Positions 21,343 to 33,461 of a stretch of DNA of 64,000 nucleotides are shown piece by piece. Location: NCBI GenBank assembly GCA_026874595.1, contig CM049316.1:65085176-65149175 (forward strand), given 5' to 3'. Position 1 is the stretch's first letter, and each line of letters starts with the position of its first letter. The notes beneath the pieces are model-generated. The model saw only the letters and a program-made list of their open reading frames with translations. It was not told the origin of the DNA and searched no databases. This DNA is from Sipunculus nudus. Its lineage: Eukaryota > Annelida > Sipuncula > Golfingiida > Sipunculidae. The translations under genes were made by a program, and so were the position numbers.

Positions 21343-22040
21343 TTGTTGTAAAATCATGAGGAGGTCAAACACTTTTTAGACGATGAATCCTGGAGAAGCG
21401 AGTCTCACCATTATAAGGATTAAATTCTTCTTCTTTTAAAATTATAGACAGGGGTCTGTGACCATGGTTAACCGGGGCTTCAACTTCAGATATTTAAAAA
21501 AAAATGTTTTTATCTATAAGCCGGCACAGTACAGGTTTACCGATACTGTATGGTAGAGAAGGTTGCGTGGTGCTGAGGTGAAAGCTGCAGTTTCCATAGT
21601 TTATGGTGATTGTGGTTAGCCGGCATCATGCAACGGCAAGCCATCACCCTATTTGGCTTGTGGAAGCTACAGTCTGGGGTTTGTTGTATGACTTAACCTG
21701 TATAACAAAAGGATCAATCTTAGTCTCCAATTGTACAGTTGTAATGAAAAACATATTCCCGAGTCATGAATGATTTAGTTTCACGAATATTTACGGATGC
21801 TTTTTCGACTCCGTTGCATAAATGTGTCGTCACACTCTGTATTATATCCTCAAATCACTTGTCTGCGTCATTTCCACTAACCGCGCACAATGGGTAATAT
21901 ATATTCCTTAGATTTATGTGTCATCTATGTTAAAACAAGAGATAAAATACGAATCAGGGATTGTTGTCGGTTAAAGTCGAAGTTCTGAGGGTACCGAATT
22001 CATGAATCCTCTTCCGCACTTTTACCTCCTTGGTCTTTTG
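21343..22040. other. Non-coding stretch
   Basis: No gene or repeat family was assigned. Confidence 0.4.
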
Positions 22041-22335
22041 TAGTTTTTTTTCAATTTATTATTTTGTTGGAGTTAACCGTCCCCATTTTTTAAATGTAGC
22101 TCGATTAAGTGTATATACATATGCAGAATTCCATTCCGGTTTCGGACAGGGTGGTATCACACATTTCCTCTCATTTTATACCCTGGTGTTAGCCAGGCCT
22201 GTGGATTATACCACTGAGGCTGGGTTATACCACTGAGTAACCCCCGAAAGGTGCACCGGTTTGTTTGTGAAGCATGGTCGTTGGGCATGGTCTTCCAATT
22301 AATCCTGCAGAGCGCTCATCCCGGGTCTTATTCAT
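22041..22335 (-). mobile_element. SINE-1 copy e, head missing
   Basis: Reverse-strand match to the SINE-1 body and tail: GGAGTTAACCGTCCCCATTT is the tail, then GCAGAATTCCATTCCGGTTT, GTAACCCCCGAAAGGTGCAC and CTGCAGAGCGCTCATCCCGG. The tRNA-like head is absent. Confidence 0.8.
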
Positions 22336-22689
22336 GAGACGTCACAACTGATCAGAAAAATTGTTTAGGTAACGTGTTAACGCATGCTGTAAAATTACAA
22401 AAAAAAAATAAACTACTTTTACCGTGGTCTTTGAAAATAAGTACATTTTATCAGGACTTTCAAAAGGACGAAAATTTGAAGTGTCCACGACGCTCAGACC
22501 AAAATGTTAAATAATCCTATTAAAGTTTGGAGGAGATAATCTGTGTCAAAATTTGAAGGGTTGTTTAAAATTGATTTTGTTTCGTATTTAATGACATAAT
22601 AGTATCGTTATATGATAAGAAACTGTTTTATATGTATTTGATTATTGTGAAATGTATCTTGTAAGGGTCAGTTGTCAGGGCAGTGTTAA
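22336..22689. other. Non-coding stretch
   Basis: Nothing was recognised here. Confidence 0.4.
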
Positions 22690-23060
22690 TAGAACTCAGA
22701 GGCGTCAATTCAGGGGAATGTGGGTATATATACCCTAACTTTTGAGCAAAGGGGGGGGGCAATGAAATAACCCCCCTTGCTTTCAGAGAATAATATTTAT
22801 AAATTTGAAATGAAACATATTGATAATTAGAATTACCATTTTGTTCCATTCCTCAGTTTACTCTGAATATTATTTATCTAAACCTGGTTTAGAATTAACT
22901 TTTAGAGGATACATAATGCCTTATTTTTAAAACCTTCTTTTTAATTGTTATTTAGCTGAAATGTGTCAGACTGACAAAATATGTATATAAATCATATAAA
23001 AACATGTAAGTGTGTATGTTAAAAAAAATTTATCTCAACTATGATTAACCCCCCCCCCCT
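22690..23060 (+). mobile_element. GAATAATATTTATA-family MITE-like repeat, copy 2
   Basis: The most complete of three copies: GCGTCAATTCAGGGG, GTGGGTATATATACCC, TTTCAGAGAATAATATTTAT, ACATAATGCCTTATTTTTAA, CTGAAATGTGTCAGACTGAC, then ATGATTAACCCCCC. The start GCGTCAATT is matched in inverse by AATTGACG at the end of the copy at 50700-50890, which suggests inverted ends for the family. Confidence 0.7.
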
Positions 23061-24180
23061 TAAAGATGATTGGTCCAGCTGGCAATGGTCCGCGACTGCT
23101 AGAAGAGCAAACTGTTCTCAGTCCTACATCCAGAAATCTGCGCTCCCTTCGAACATTTGGACCTTAAGAACCTAGCGTCCGATAGAGATTTCGCGCATAA
23201 CAGACGCTCACCTCCTCGTTCATGAAAGCCCTGCTTTACATAACAAACAAATACGGACATGAACATCTAACCTCGGTCAGAGCCCCGGTGGCCTCCACGA
23301 ATCTTATCAATAACATTAAATATACACGTGACAGTTGGATTGTGACTGGTGGACGGGAGACAAGTCAGGAGCCGTGCCCTCACGAGCAATTTCATCACTA
23401 GGATCGATACTACTCCCAACACGGCATCCCAACCCGTCCCAGGGGATACGAAAGGGGCACAAATCTCATTACCAGTTCTCTAGAGGTCAACCTACAAAGA
23501 CAATTAACTTGTAATTAAGAAATTCTAGCCTTACTACGTCCCTTGTGCCCTTATTGTAGCCGCCTGAATATCCAACGCGATTTTCTTCCGCAAAAACGTA
23601 CTTCAAAGATCGCCTTTTCTCTCTATCTTCAAATGTCAAGGCTGACCTAGTGAATAAAAGTCTATGCATCCTCTGTTATCTACAACAGATGGTTAATTGC
23701 AAATGTTAAAACAAGGTACAACATTGGTATAAACATGAGGTATATAAATAACAAAAAGGGTAAACAATGAATCTTTAAATGTAAGGGCTGAATACACATT
23801 TAAGTCAGAAAACATAAACAGAAGTCTTTTTATATCTTTTATTCTTATGAACTCTTGCACTTCGCGCAGTATTGAAAAAATGTGTTATTATTTTTTTGGA
23901 GTAATCAACATTATGAAGCGTTCATGGCATGATATTTTTAACCATCTTTGGAGAAAAACGGCCATTTTCATGACTCAGCTTTAATTATGTTACAAACAAA
24001 GCTCCCAATGTCACAAAAATCCTATAAGTGTTCACGACTTTTTGTGTTCAGCACAAAACATTTTGATTAGATTGCCTCCAGACATTGATTTTCGGGATGA
24101 TTAACTTTTAACGAACGTAATAAGGTTTCCTTTTTTCATTGGCTTATAAAACAGATTCTTCCGGTGTTGTACATTCTCTC
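23061..24180. other. Non-coding stretch
   Basis: The first 400 bp are less AT-rich and match no repeat in the window. No exon is supported. Confidence 0.4.
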
Positions 24181-24193
24181 AGAATACTAGCCG

Positions 24194-24228
24194 CCTTCAG
24201 CGACGAAACGTTTCGTGACTGATGAAGG
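24194..24228. repeat. 35-bp imperfect palindrome with ACGAAACGTTTCGT core
   Basis: CCTTCAG, CGACGAAACG, TTTCGTGACT and GATGAAGG form a hairpin. The inner 14 bp, ACGAAACGTTTCGT, are a perfect palindrome. CTGATGA and GAAAC, two hammerhead-ribozyme core words, both occur inside, but the stems needed for a ribozyme do not pair convincingly. Confidence 0.6.
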
Positions 24229-24764
24229 GTCGACTGTTCCGTCGCTTTCTCATGTATTGAGTTATATAAGTAGTGATTGTACACTATATGATTGTATTTT
24301 CTGGAAAAGAAGTTGTGTTGTCATTTCTTTGGACGTTGTAACATTAAAACATTTGCAGCATTGTATAAGCATCTTATGTAGAACATAACGGCTACATATT
24401 TGCTACAGGAAGTACTTTTTACCTCAGTTATTAAATATAATTTCGGTCCAAGAAGACACGCCCCATACTGCTCACAGCAGCCATGACGTAAGCAGCGAGT
24501 ACGTATTTATAGCCACATGTCAATTTCTGTATTATAAAGTGATTACACGTATATTTAAACTAAAAATATATATGCGTTTTGGCTTACCATAACTGGACTT
24601 GGCCAAATAAAATGGATACCAGAGATTATTATGGATTTTCTCCCTTTTACATAAAATATAATGTGGAGCTTATAATCCCGCCAAAGCGTCCAGGTGGGGT
24701 GGTGACTAAAATGTACTATCAAATATACCTTACATCTGCAATATTTAGAGTAGGAAAATGTGTC

Positions 24765-25230
24765 GCGCGCTAGACCGGTCCAGTGGAGCGGACTACATTT
24801 TAACTTGCGTTCACACTGTGCCGGACCAAGTAACTATGTAGAGCGCGCTACCCTGTCAAGTTAAGCTGCATTTTATTTGGCCCGGCCTAGAATCTGCATT
24901 GCGTTTACACGCAGATAAATATTGCAATCTAGCGCGGTCTAGATTGAATTCCCCATTGCGCGCATAGCTAAATCCTAGTCACATGACAGCCGAGTCTTGC
25001 TGGAGCGCGCTGTATAGGTAGCGCGCTCCACGTCTGTTTACACACGTTCGAAGCACAAATGTAGGCCGCGTCTGGCGCGCGCCAGAATGTAGAACCGACT
25101 CAAACCGGTGGTCAAAATGTAGCGCGCTCCAGACCGAAAATTCTCGAAATATGGCGCGTTTGGGGGACTTGGCGCGCGCTAAACGATGTAGAGCGCTCTA
25201 GAAAAACGTGTGTAAATGGGGCTGTTATGG
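24765..25230. repeat. CpG-dense GCGCGC cluster
   Basis: Eight GCGCGC sites (24765, 24843, 24958, 25015, 25021, 25075, 25122, 25172) lie in ~465 bp of otherwise AT-rich DNA. They are embedded in recurring blocks such as TGTAGAGCGCGCT, CTAGACCG/CTAGCGCGGTCTAG and CGTTTACACGC. This looks like a degenerate DNA-transposon end cluster or a local CpG island. No coding frame is credible. Confidence 0.55.
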
Positions 25231-26044
25231 TCACCTTTGGTGGCTCCCAGAATACCGAACTACGCATGCTGAATTCTAAACATAACATACGTAGGAATTT
25301 AATTTCCTTTAGTAAGATATCGCTGTCCTTTTGTCTGTTATTTTTCATGAAATGAGGGTTTTTATTATAAGTGGCCAGCATTCTGGGAATGGAGATATAT
25401 ACCCCGATACAAGCTGCTTTGTACAGGATAAAAAAATATTTTTTTTACATGCGGGGCTAAAACGGAAGCATTTGCGCTCCACCGAATGCTGTCTGTTCGA
25501 CGTGATTTAATAACCCGCCGTGGTTTAGACTGATGCAGTTCCAACGTATATATCTATGAAGCAATTAATTCATTTGTTTCCTTCATCGTGCGTGGTTGGT
25601 GTGAATCAACGGACATTATTCAAGCGGGTGTTTTGTGCCAAACTTAACCGAATACAATATTCTGATAAATATGAAAGCCGGGTATTAAATTAGCGTTTAT
25701 GGGAGGTCTTGTTGCAGAGCGTATAAAATTGTTCTACAGTTCACGATTTTTCCCCTTTACAGTGGTGCGTGTCAAATAAAAATTTGATGTGCCAGTAGAG
25801 TTTTTTTATTATTATATTGCACCATGGGTGAACGCGGATGAATTCAGAATACGAATCTTTAAAAAATGTATTCCTTACATCCGTATTTAAAAATGATAAA
25901 GAAATATTTTTTGCTGTGGTAGTGACGACCTTGCGTGTGGACTTACGGAATCAGTCAGTATGTCCTGGTCCAATCTTTTTATTGTAAACCCCTTTCACCG
26001 AATGCATTTAATATATATTGCCATTCATATGTTTTATATTTAAG
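25231..26044. other. Non-coding stretch
   Basis: Nothing was recognised here. Confidence 0.4.
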
Positions 26045-26445
26045 TGCACACTGCACATAATCTGTAGAGTACAACTCTGCTTTTTAGGGATTGTCGGAAT
26101 CCAAATCTAACCCCCACAATGCACCGGGGCTTATAAGTACACCACCGGCGTAGGAATAAACGTAGTGAAGAGGACAATGTAGTCCAATCATGTGTGTTGG
26201 ATAAGAATTGTTTCAAGGCAAATTACATAAACATGGGTGTTTTTGTGGTAAGGACTTTACGGAATTAGTAATATTTTGTAAGCTGCGCATGTAGAAATGT
26301 AAACAGAAGATGTTTCCTTGAAATGTAACAAATTTTGATTTTAAAGTCTGACAATTTAGACATGTATAGTCCCGGCCGTCCCACAGTACCCAAACAGAAG
26401 AGATTAGTTTCGAGTAGAAACGACCTCTGGCGGAATGGTGGTATG
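26045..26445 (-). mobile_element. ACCGGGGC-family element, near-complete copy
   Basis: On the - strand it aligns along its length with 57855-58205. Shared blocks are CTTCTGTTTGGG, ACTGTGGGAC, CAAGGAAACA, TTCCGTAAA, CCTTGAAACAATTCTTATCC, AACACACATGA, GGACTACATTG, CCTCTTCACTAC, CCTACGCCG and GGTGCATTGTGGG. The ends agree with the deleted copy at 11765-11950. No open frame of note. Confidence 0.85.
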
Positions 26446-26615
26446 AGTGTTGTTATATTTATGGGGGTGTTCTGTTTCAGAAATGAACGCACATGAACGC
26501 AACTACCATGAGGCAAATAGGCATCGTCAGTTCAGAATCTTCTTATTCAATAAACTGTGGTTGTCTTTTTGTTTGCGAGAGTTTCACCTTCGCAATATTT
26601 AACAAGGGCGTAGGC

Positions 26616-26636
26616 GGGGGGGGGGGGGGGGGGGGG
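26616..26636 (+). repeat. G21 homopolymer
   Basis: Twenty-one consecutive G, then TGGGGGG. It is G-quadruplex prone. Confidence 0.9.
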
Positions 26637-26699
26637 TGGGGGGCTACTCTTCGTCCTCCCGGAATTTCTCTTCGTCTAATAATAAATAAATCTTATAAA

Positions 26700-27349
26700 A
26701 CACAATTATGAAATTCCTGTTAATGGTATCCACAGATCTGGGACTTATATCATTATAAAGCATTGCACATGCAGCAATTAATGTATTGTTTATTGATAAT
26801 TCTACATTTCAATAAATGTGATCCTGCCAATTTGATATTTTTTAATTTATTCATTTTATTCAACCGATATTTATAATTTGAATTGAGTATTCCTGAGTAT
26901 TCGCGACCGGAAAATTACCACGAAAATGAAACCTTTGTGAACAAGACGTCCCAGCTACGCATTTGAAATGGTCATTTAAAATATAGCCTCATTAACATTT
27001 TATGCCTGTTGTCCACGCAACCGAGCCTGTAGGTTTAAAAGTCTAAAGGCCAAAAGTTGATATTATAAATAATATCAGATCTTACATATTATCTGCCTAT
27101 AGGAGGCAAGATTTATACTAATTTTCATGGGTCCTCGTCAAATAGTGTAATACTGGATATACTATGTAAAATAAGATATTGCATGAAAGATTGCGAGACA
27201 GGAACTGTCGTGAAAAAAATGAAAAGTGAATATCGCGAAATTTTACCCTCACGATTATGAAGCCAACCATAGTATAATATTGTAGAAGTTAAAAAAAAAA
27301 CAAATAAACAAGAACCTGGGGTAGTGTGGTAGTTTTGAGAATCGGTTGT
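26700..27349. other. Non-coding stretch
   Basis: Faint TCGCGA-like words near 26900 and 27230 hint at worn MITE ends. Nothing firm. Confidence 0.35.
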
Positions 27350-27735
27350 AATTTATGACGGATCATCAGTAAAAATCATTTAATCTCTACTGACCGATGA
27401 TTGGAAATAATTGGTTGTTTAGAAGTATGAACTTTCGAGCATATACAGATTGGTACATCATCTCAACTGATATGTAGGCCTATATGCAGGCTTATAATGT
27501 CATGATTCTATAGCCAACGAGTCTATATCGTTACTTAGGAATTAAGTTTTTTTAGTTAGTTTTTCTCTAGTTTGCTTGTATAATGTATATAAAGCACACA
27601 TTTATTCATCACAAAAACTTAGTTACGTGCAAAAATTTTGAAATCAATTATTGCACAAGATGATCGATCATCGGAGCATTTACGTCAACCTGACCGATCA
27701 TCGATTATAATCAATCATCAACCCATCACTAGCCC
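27350..27735. repeat. GATCGATCATC-palindrome-containing segment
   Basis: GATGATCGATCATC (27660-27673) is a perfect 14-bp palindrome. CCGATCATCG, CCGATGATTGG and GACGGATCATCAG occur nearby on both sides. Related words lie at 37968-37996 and 42272-42300. They look like ends of an inverted-repeat element family; exact termini were not found. Confidence 0.4.
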
Positions 27736-27799
27736 GTAGTGATATCCTCGGTAGGATCACCCTGATCAAGCTTTGATGTGTTGTATAAATTATAAACAT

Positions 27800-28045
27800 A
27801 TTTATTTTACATGGATTATACAAGTAATTATTAAAACTAATCTAGGCACTCTCAATGGCGCAGGTGGTGGCATTCCGTAATATCTAGAGGTGCAGGAAAC
27901 CGGAGAACCCGAAAAAAAACCCCCATCGGCCGAGGACGCGCCATTACAACCCACAATCATAGCCACGCAGGGGATCGAACCCGGGGCGCCAGCGGAGATA
28001 CCCGAGCGTTTTACCCCTCGATTGTCCAGGCCCGTAATTGACGCA
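27800..28045 (-). mobile_element. Candidate tRNA-derived SINE of a different family
   Basis: On the - strand a B-box-like GGGTTCGATCCCC lies at ~27972-27984 in a tRNA-like context (GGTAAAACGCTCGGGTATC). Downstream come GGGTTCTCCGGTTTCCTGC and a short tail. A TTCTCCGGTTTCC block is common in invertebrate tRNA-SINEs. The A box is unclear. Confidence 0.5.
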
Positions 28046-28059
28046 TAATTAAGATACGG

Positions 28060-30895
28060 ATGAATTCTCGGTGGGTCCACACTCGCGCATCAGTAAGACG
28101 GGCTCACCTGGTGAGTTGATAAAAAATGCAGCCCCTGATACCTAAGAATATGACTGCCTCTATCCGAGGACAAAGAAATCTCACTAAATCACAATGGTAT
28201 ATAATATTTTAAATTTAAAATATATTTTGGTGATTCAGATTGCCCAAACATTTCTTGGTTTGTTTCTCGGGTGTTACCCTGTCCGTCTATAAGATTTCAT
28301 CAAAATCTGTCTACAGGTGTTTGCATAAAGTAACTAACAGACAACTAACAAACCAAAGGAGAAACATAATACCTGACTATCCCTCCAAAAGATTTCATCA
28401 AAATAATAAAAAAATTAATAAATAAATAAATTATAATTCAGGTAGATATAAAATAACGAAACCCGTGAATATGAATACCGTGGAACACGTATTCTCGAGT
28501 TGAAAAATAGCTTGGTGGGGGGAAAAATCAGATTACACTGAGGTCATCCGTAGGTTAATGCTTAGCCAGGAGGGAATGTGCATGCTTAATTGACTGACGT
28601 ATGTACACGCAAAACTGTGTTTAATTTTCGCTGCTACCTTATATTTCTATGTGAATCGTAAAACTGACGTATTATCCATCCATATCTCTTGATTTAAATT
28701 TACAATTCATGAAGAACACGTACTCTAAAAGAAAAATGAAATTCTTGGAAGCAATTTTGATGAAAACAATGCTCTTATTAGATGTTATTATGTTGATAAA
28801 AGCAGCAGAAGATTTCGTTTTTTTTTTCCTTTTTCAGCAAACTACCTAGAAATTTGAGGCAACATATAGCCAAAGAATGAACTTTTGATATAAAATCAAA
28901 AGCCTCCTTATGGGTTATTATATTGATAACTGCGAAACCGGAAATCTAGCGGCTTTTTTTGTTTTCAGTGAAAAAGAATGCAGCACTCTGAATCCGACTT
29001 GAAACGCAAGGGAAATAATTAGAGAAAATATCGCATACTTTAATCACATCTCCAGTCAGGTACTTCGGAATCAAAATGGACCATGTAATTTGTCCCTCTT
29101 ATTTGTGCTACATATATGGAACGTTGGAAAAAATCATCAGGACATTACCGATGCCTAAACGAAACCTAACATGTTCACACAAAGGGATGTCTTTTTGTAG
29201 AACACGCACGAAGATAATGGCAAGGCGCAGAAAGAGTGTGCCGTCAACGTCTCGGTGACGGCATTTAAATTATGTCTTAATTAACAACCGTGTAATATGA
29301 TTAGATTCAATTTGCTTGCAAAATGTGCCAGTCCGGTTAACAGGCGGATGTAGTTATTAAACTAATGCGAGCTGTAAGAACCGTTATGGCTCACCAAAAT
29401 GACATGACAGCCGACCGAAAATCAATCCACAGCCTTCTCACAATGCACCTGAGCCTTCCCATCATGCTCCTGCAAAGTCCCCCAGGTGGGGAGTCTTAAT
29501 ATACTCGGGTTTGCGCTCCTATTACGGTTCACAAGGGAGACAAAAGACTCGATTTTCGTGACGGTCGGGGGCAGGAAATCAGGCGTTCTCGGCTGGGAGG
29601 GGCCAAAGGTCGATCTACCGAAAGACAGGGCCCTTTACTCCTTAATATTAATGTCGTGTAAAATTTCCTTTTCGCGGAAGAGATCTTAGTTTACTATCTG
29701 TGCATTAGGATATTATTGAAAATATAAATATAAAAATATAAAAAAAATATCCATTTGTGAAAGTGCCTGGCTTGTCTAATAGTAGTTTTTTTAATTCATG
29801 TAAAATGCACACTGTCGTGGTAAGATTGCCGTTCGTGTGTGTGTGTGCTTTTGTTCACAACAGACATGAACGGAATCTCATGAAATTTTCAGGACATTTC
29901 GGTAATGGGCCAAGAATCATTAAGATTTTGGTGTTGATCTAGTATCTACTGCGGATTGTGGAGTGTCATCAATTAATATTTACAAATGTACGGTCACATG
30001 CACGAATGAACCTGGGAATATGGGCCAGAAAATAAGCTAATGCACAGAAGGTCAGCCTCATGCGTCACGCATTCTCGCCCGGCCACCCGTTCAGGTCACG
30101 GTCGAGCGCCTAGCACCTCGACGGTGTCCCGTGTGTTCGCTACGCGTTCTTAAATCTTGTCAAGGCGGAGGCATGTATCCATCGGGATGCAGATTTCATT
30201 GGCATCTGGACAGCGAACCGCCAGCTGGTGTCTAAATATATCATAAACGGTCAAAGCTGGCAGCGTAAAATCAGTTGCTTCTTTAGATTTTTTTTATTAT
30301 TTTGGCGGGCCTCGACATGTGATAAACACGTTGAGTATATTCAAAACAAGCAGCCTGTGTGCAGTGATATCCACGTTTCCCTACCTATTTTTATCAAAGA
30401 TCCAAGGGATTTCCTTTAGTTTGTTAAGGTCAGACAGGTGATTGGGCCCCTAAAGTGCTATCTGCGTATGGCGGGCCCTGCTACCTAAAAACGGTGTGTG
30501 GCCTCTGTAGCGTCTTTTGAGCCAGTTATCGGGAAGGGGACTTTAAACCTGCAACTTTACAACTTCTTACTTTAATTTAAAGTGTTTTTCAAATGTAACT
30601 ATAGGGTCATGTGTTTTGTATTTGTGTATGCTTGTACAGCGTTCTCAGAACAGACAGTAAGAGAACTGTCGCTGATGCTCCCTCCTAGTGGGGGAAATTA
30701 TAACTATCCGGACATGTGGATCTTGAGCCAAAGAACAGATTGCATGTGAAAGGTGATTAGGATTAAAACCAGGCGTTACCATGCGTTACCTGTCTTACTT
30801 GTATATGATTTCTGGTTTACGATACGTACCCATTAATTAACTGTAGGTAATCTATGCCAAAAAAAAGGTTCTTATACCGCCCCTGTGACGGAAGT
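28060..30895. other. Long non-coding stretch
   Basis: No gene could be supported. Stretches near 29380-29640 and 30040-30240 are richer in G+C and match no repeat family here, so they could hold unrecognised exons or regulatory DNA. Confidence 0.35.
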
Positions 30896-30899
30896 AGTT

Positions 30900-31317
30900 A
30901 ACTGTGGTTGGCTTTATTATCGCGAGGCTGAAAATTCACGATTTCTTCTTTTTGAACGTTTCGCGAGGGTTTCATTTTCGCGATTGAACCAGAACCTGTA
31001 GAGTCTAAGTACAGCAGGATCTGTATAATGTTAAGAAAAAAATCCTACAATAACTATTTCTGGAACAGTCATTAAATCAGGATCTGTTATCACAGTCGAT
31101 ACGATCTCAGTCTGTGTGTACATGTGTACGGGCTATGTGTGTACATGTGTACATGTGCATTGGCCTGTTTCAAAACATGACACAAATTAGGTTGCTGATG
31201 AGGTTGCTTTCAGAGGTCATCTTAGTTGATGGGGCATCTTTTTCTATATTCGCGATTATTTCACATTCGCGAATATCACAACATTAAATCCTCGCGAGCA
31301 AAAAGGCAATTACAGTA
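30900..31317. mobile_element. TCGCGA-type MITE, both ends present
   Basis: The left arm reads AACTGTGGTTGGCTTTATTA, CGCGAGG and GTTTCGCGAGGGTTTCATTT. The right arm is its inverted relative: TTCGCGATTATTTCACATTC, GCGAATATC, CCTCGCGAGCAAAAAGG, CAATTACAGTA. About 417 bp with no coding capacity. The middle holds a GTGTACATGTGTAC duplication. Confidence 0.82.
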
Positions 31318-31404
31318 TCTTCGAGCTGTTATTCAGGGTACATGTGGTTGACTGAAATTGGCTGCGCGGAAGTTGAAAGAAAACTAGTATTGGTGGGGAA
31401 AATT

Positions 31405-31650
31405 TGGAGCGTGGTGCCGTAATGGTTATATTAATTAGGCGTTAGACGAATTACCCCAAGGTTGGGATTTCGAATTCCGTTCACACCACCTTCGTCGCTA
31501 AGACTCCTGGTCAAAGCCTTTTCCACGAGAGTGAGCTCTCTCCACCCAGGGGTGAATGGGTGCTGGTCATCAAAACGTAGAATGGATATTGCGTATACTC
31601 CCCATGCAGGGAGCCGAGAGAACCTGCAAGAATGAACTGAACCGAAAAAA
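31405..31650 (+). mobile_element. Candidate second SINE family with tRNA-like head
   Basis: The head pairs GTGGTG (31413) with CACCAC (31484). It has an A-box-like GCCGTAATGGTTAT and a B-box-like GGGATTTCGAATTCC. The body (GAGTGAGCTCTCTCCACCCA, GGTGAATGGGTGC, CCATGCAGGGAGCC) differs from SINE-1. It lies directly upstream of SINE-1 copy c. Confidence 0.55.
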
Positions 31651-31676
31651 CTAAGAGGGCAAAGTGTAAAGCTGGA

Positions 31677-32125
31677 ACCGGCTTCTCTGGCTCAGGGGTA
31701 GAGCCAACCTCCGTACAGGTTCAAAGGTCTATTGAGCCAGTGATCTATTCCCTTCATAGAACAGAACTCGTGTGGATAATGGGGCAGAGCACAGGGCAAA
31801 AAGCCGAGGCAGGGAGTTTTTTTACGGTCGGCCCCTACTTAGGGTGAGCGCTCTGCAGGCTTACTGGGGAGACTGTTCCCAACAATCGTGTTTCACTCAG
31901 AAACGAGTGCGCCTTTCGGGGGTTCCTCGGTGTGATGACCCAGCAATGGGGTTAACACACACCTAGGACCCGCAGGAGTGGTACATCGAGTCTGGTTGAA
32001 GCCAAAATTTTCGCGTGTAAGCACGTGTCCCAAATCGGAATGGGATTCTACAGATGTACCTTCTTATTAAGCAAGCAATAAAAAATGGCGGCGGTAACCC
32101 CCGCCAAAAAATCTTTAAAAAAAGT
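31677..32125 (+). mobile_element. SINE-1 copy c, with rearranged head
   Basis: It starts ACCGGCTTCTCTGGCTCAGG. The head is interrupted by ~70 bp of unrelated sequence, and the consensus resumes at GGCAGAGCACAGGG and AGCCGAGGCAGGGAG. The body is well preserved (GCTCTGCAGGCTTACTGGGG, ACGAGTGCGCCTTTCGGG, TTCTACAGATGTACC), with tail GGCGGTAACCCCCGCC plus A-run. TGTAAAGCTGGA (31665-31676) and TGTAAAGTTGGA (32126-32137) form the target-site duplication with one mismatch. Confidence 0.88.
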
Positions 32126-32520
32126 TGTAAAGTTGGATGAGATTCTCACGGAGCGATATTACACTATAAATTAAAAACTTTTTTTTATAAAATATTTGAA
32201 GAATCTTTTGTCATTTGTAAAAACACTGGGCCGTCCGATTTGTCCCAGATGTCTTTAGTTGACGTGTTTTTTGTTACGACCGAGGGTCATTTGTTCCAAC
32301 ATTATAAACAAAATAGACGACCTGTGTAATGTGTGATCGGCTTATTTTATATCAGGTCCTAGGTATTATCTTTATGAAATAAACGTGAGATCTCGGAATA
32401 GACTCTTTTAACAGGAGCCATGAACACACAGGTCAGCAGGGATTCTAATTAAACCAAAGGACATCTTAGAAATCTTCTTTTGTTGAAGGACTAAATTTTT
32501 CTAAATTAACAAGGTTAGGG

Positions 32521-32707
32521 AATATATATATATAATATTTTTATATAATCTATATAATATATGATATGTGATATGTAATATATATATAATATGTATATAT
32601 ATATAATCTATATAATATATAAAATAGACATGTATGTATATAAATATAGTTAAATAGAAAAATATATATAAATATGTATATATAATATATATAACTTATA
32701 TAATATA

Positions 32708-32765
<58 letters not shown>
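32521..32765 (+). repeat. AT/TATA low-complexity tract
   Basis: About 245 bp of almost pure AT and TATA motifs, ending in a ~60-bp perfect (AT)n. The - strand open frame of YI repeats across it is an artefact. Confidence 0.9.
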
Positions 32766-32766
<1 letters not shown>

Positions 32767-32779
32767 TAGATGAGCAACT

Positions 32780-33455
32780 CGGTGTATTAGACGACATTTT
32801 ATTTAGATTAGACATAGAATTTTATTTTACTAACTAGCACGTGGGCAACTCTGTGTCCGCCACTAAATAATTACATCGCAGGATTTAAAAGAACCATTGG
32901 GGTTAAAGTAGCACGAAACATATTAACACGGGCACAGCTCATCTGACACAAACGAACTTACGGCTCAAAGCTAGTCTGACGAATAGGTGCAAAAATCCAT
33001 TTAGAAAGATCCAGCATCTATAAGGATGACGTGAATTCTAACACCTGTTTTTAACCACGGAATAACAAGTTTGCTGGCATTGGGTAAAGGTTAAATGCAA
33101 TGAGAATATGAATTCCATTAGTTTACGGTTCCCGGGCACCTGCAACTGACGCTAAGCGATGCTTATCGTGAATTTTGGCTCTAAACAAGACCAGGTAATT
33201 ATAAAGCATTCTGTGGTCATAAATCATTTTAGTATTTCAGTTCTGAGATGCATATGGTGAAAGCTTGGTTAGTAAACAGTACGGTTATAATTTTAAAGCA
33301 TAACTGTGACAATTAAGAAAAATTGATGGTCATTCAAGTTCCTACATTAATTCAATTCTTATTTGGCTGGTCCGCATTGAGGGAAGAAGTTCATGTAAGA
33401 TTTTATTGGTTAATTGTGCAAAAGTAATAGAACCACGTTCGAGATGTAATCAAGT
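32780..33455. other. Non-repetitive-looking stretch, no gene recognised
   Basis: It matches none of the repeat families in this window and has no credible exon. It contains a T-box-like TAACACCTG at 33038-33046. It could be regulatory. Confidence 0.3.
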
Positions 33456-33461
33456 ACTCAT

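Noticed and set aside
32550-32777. 75-residue YI-repeat open frame
   Set aside because: Pure translation of an AT microsatellite.
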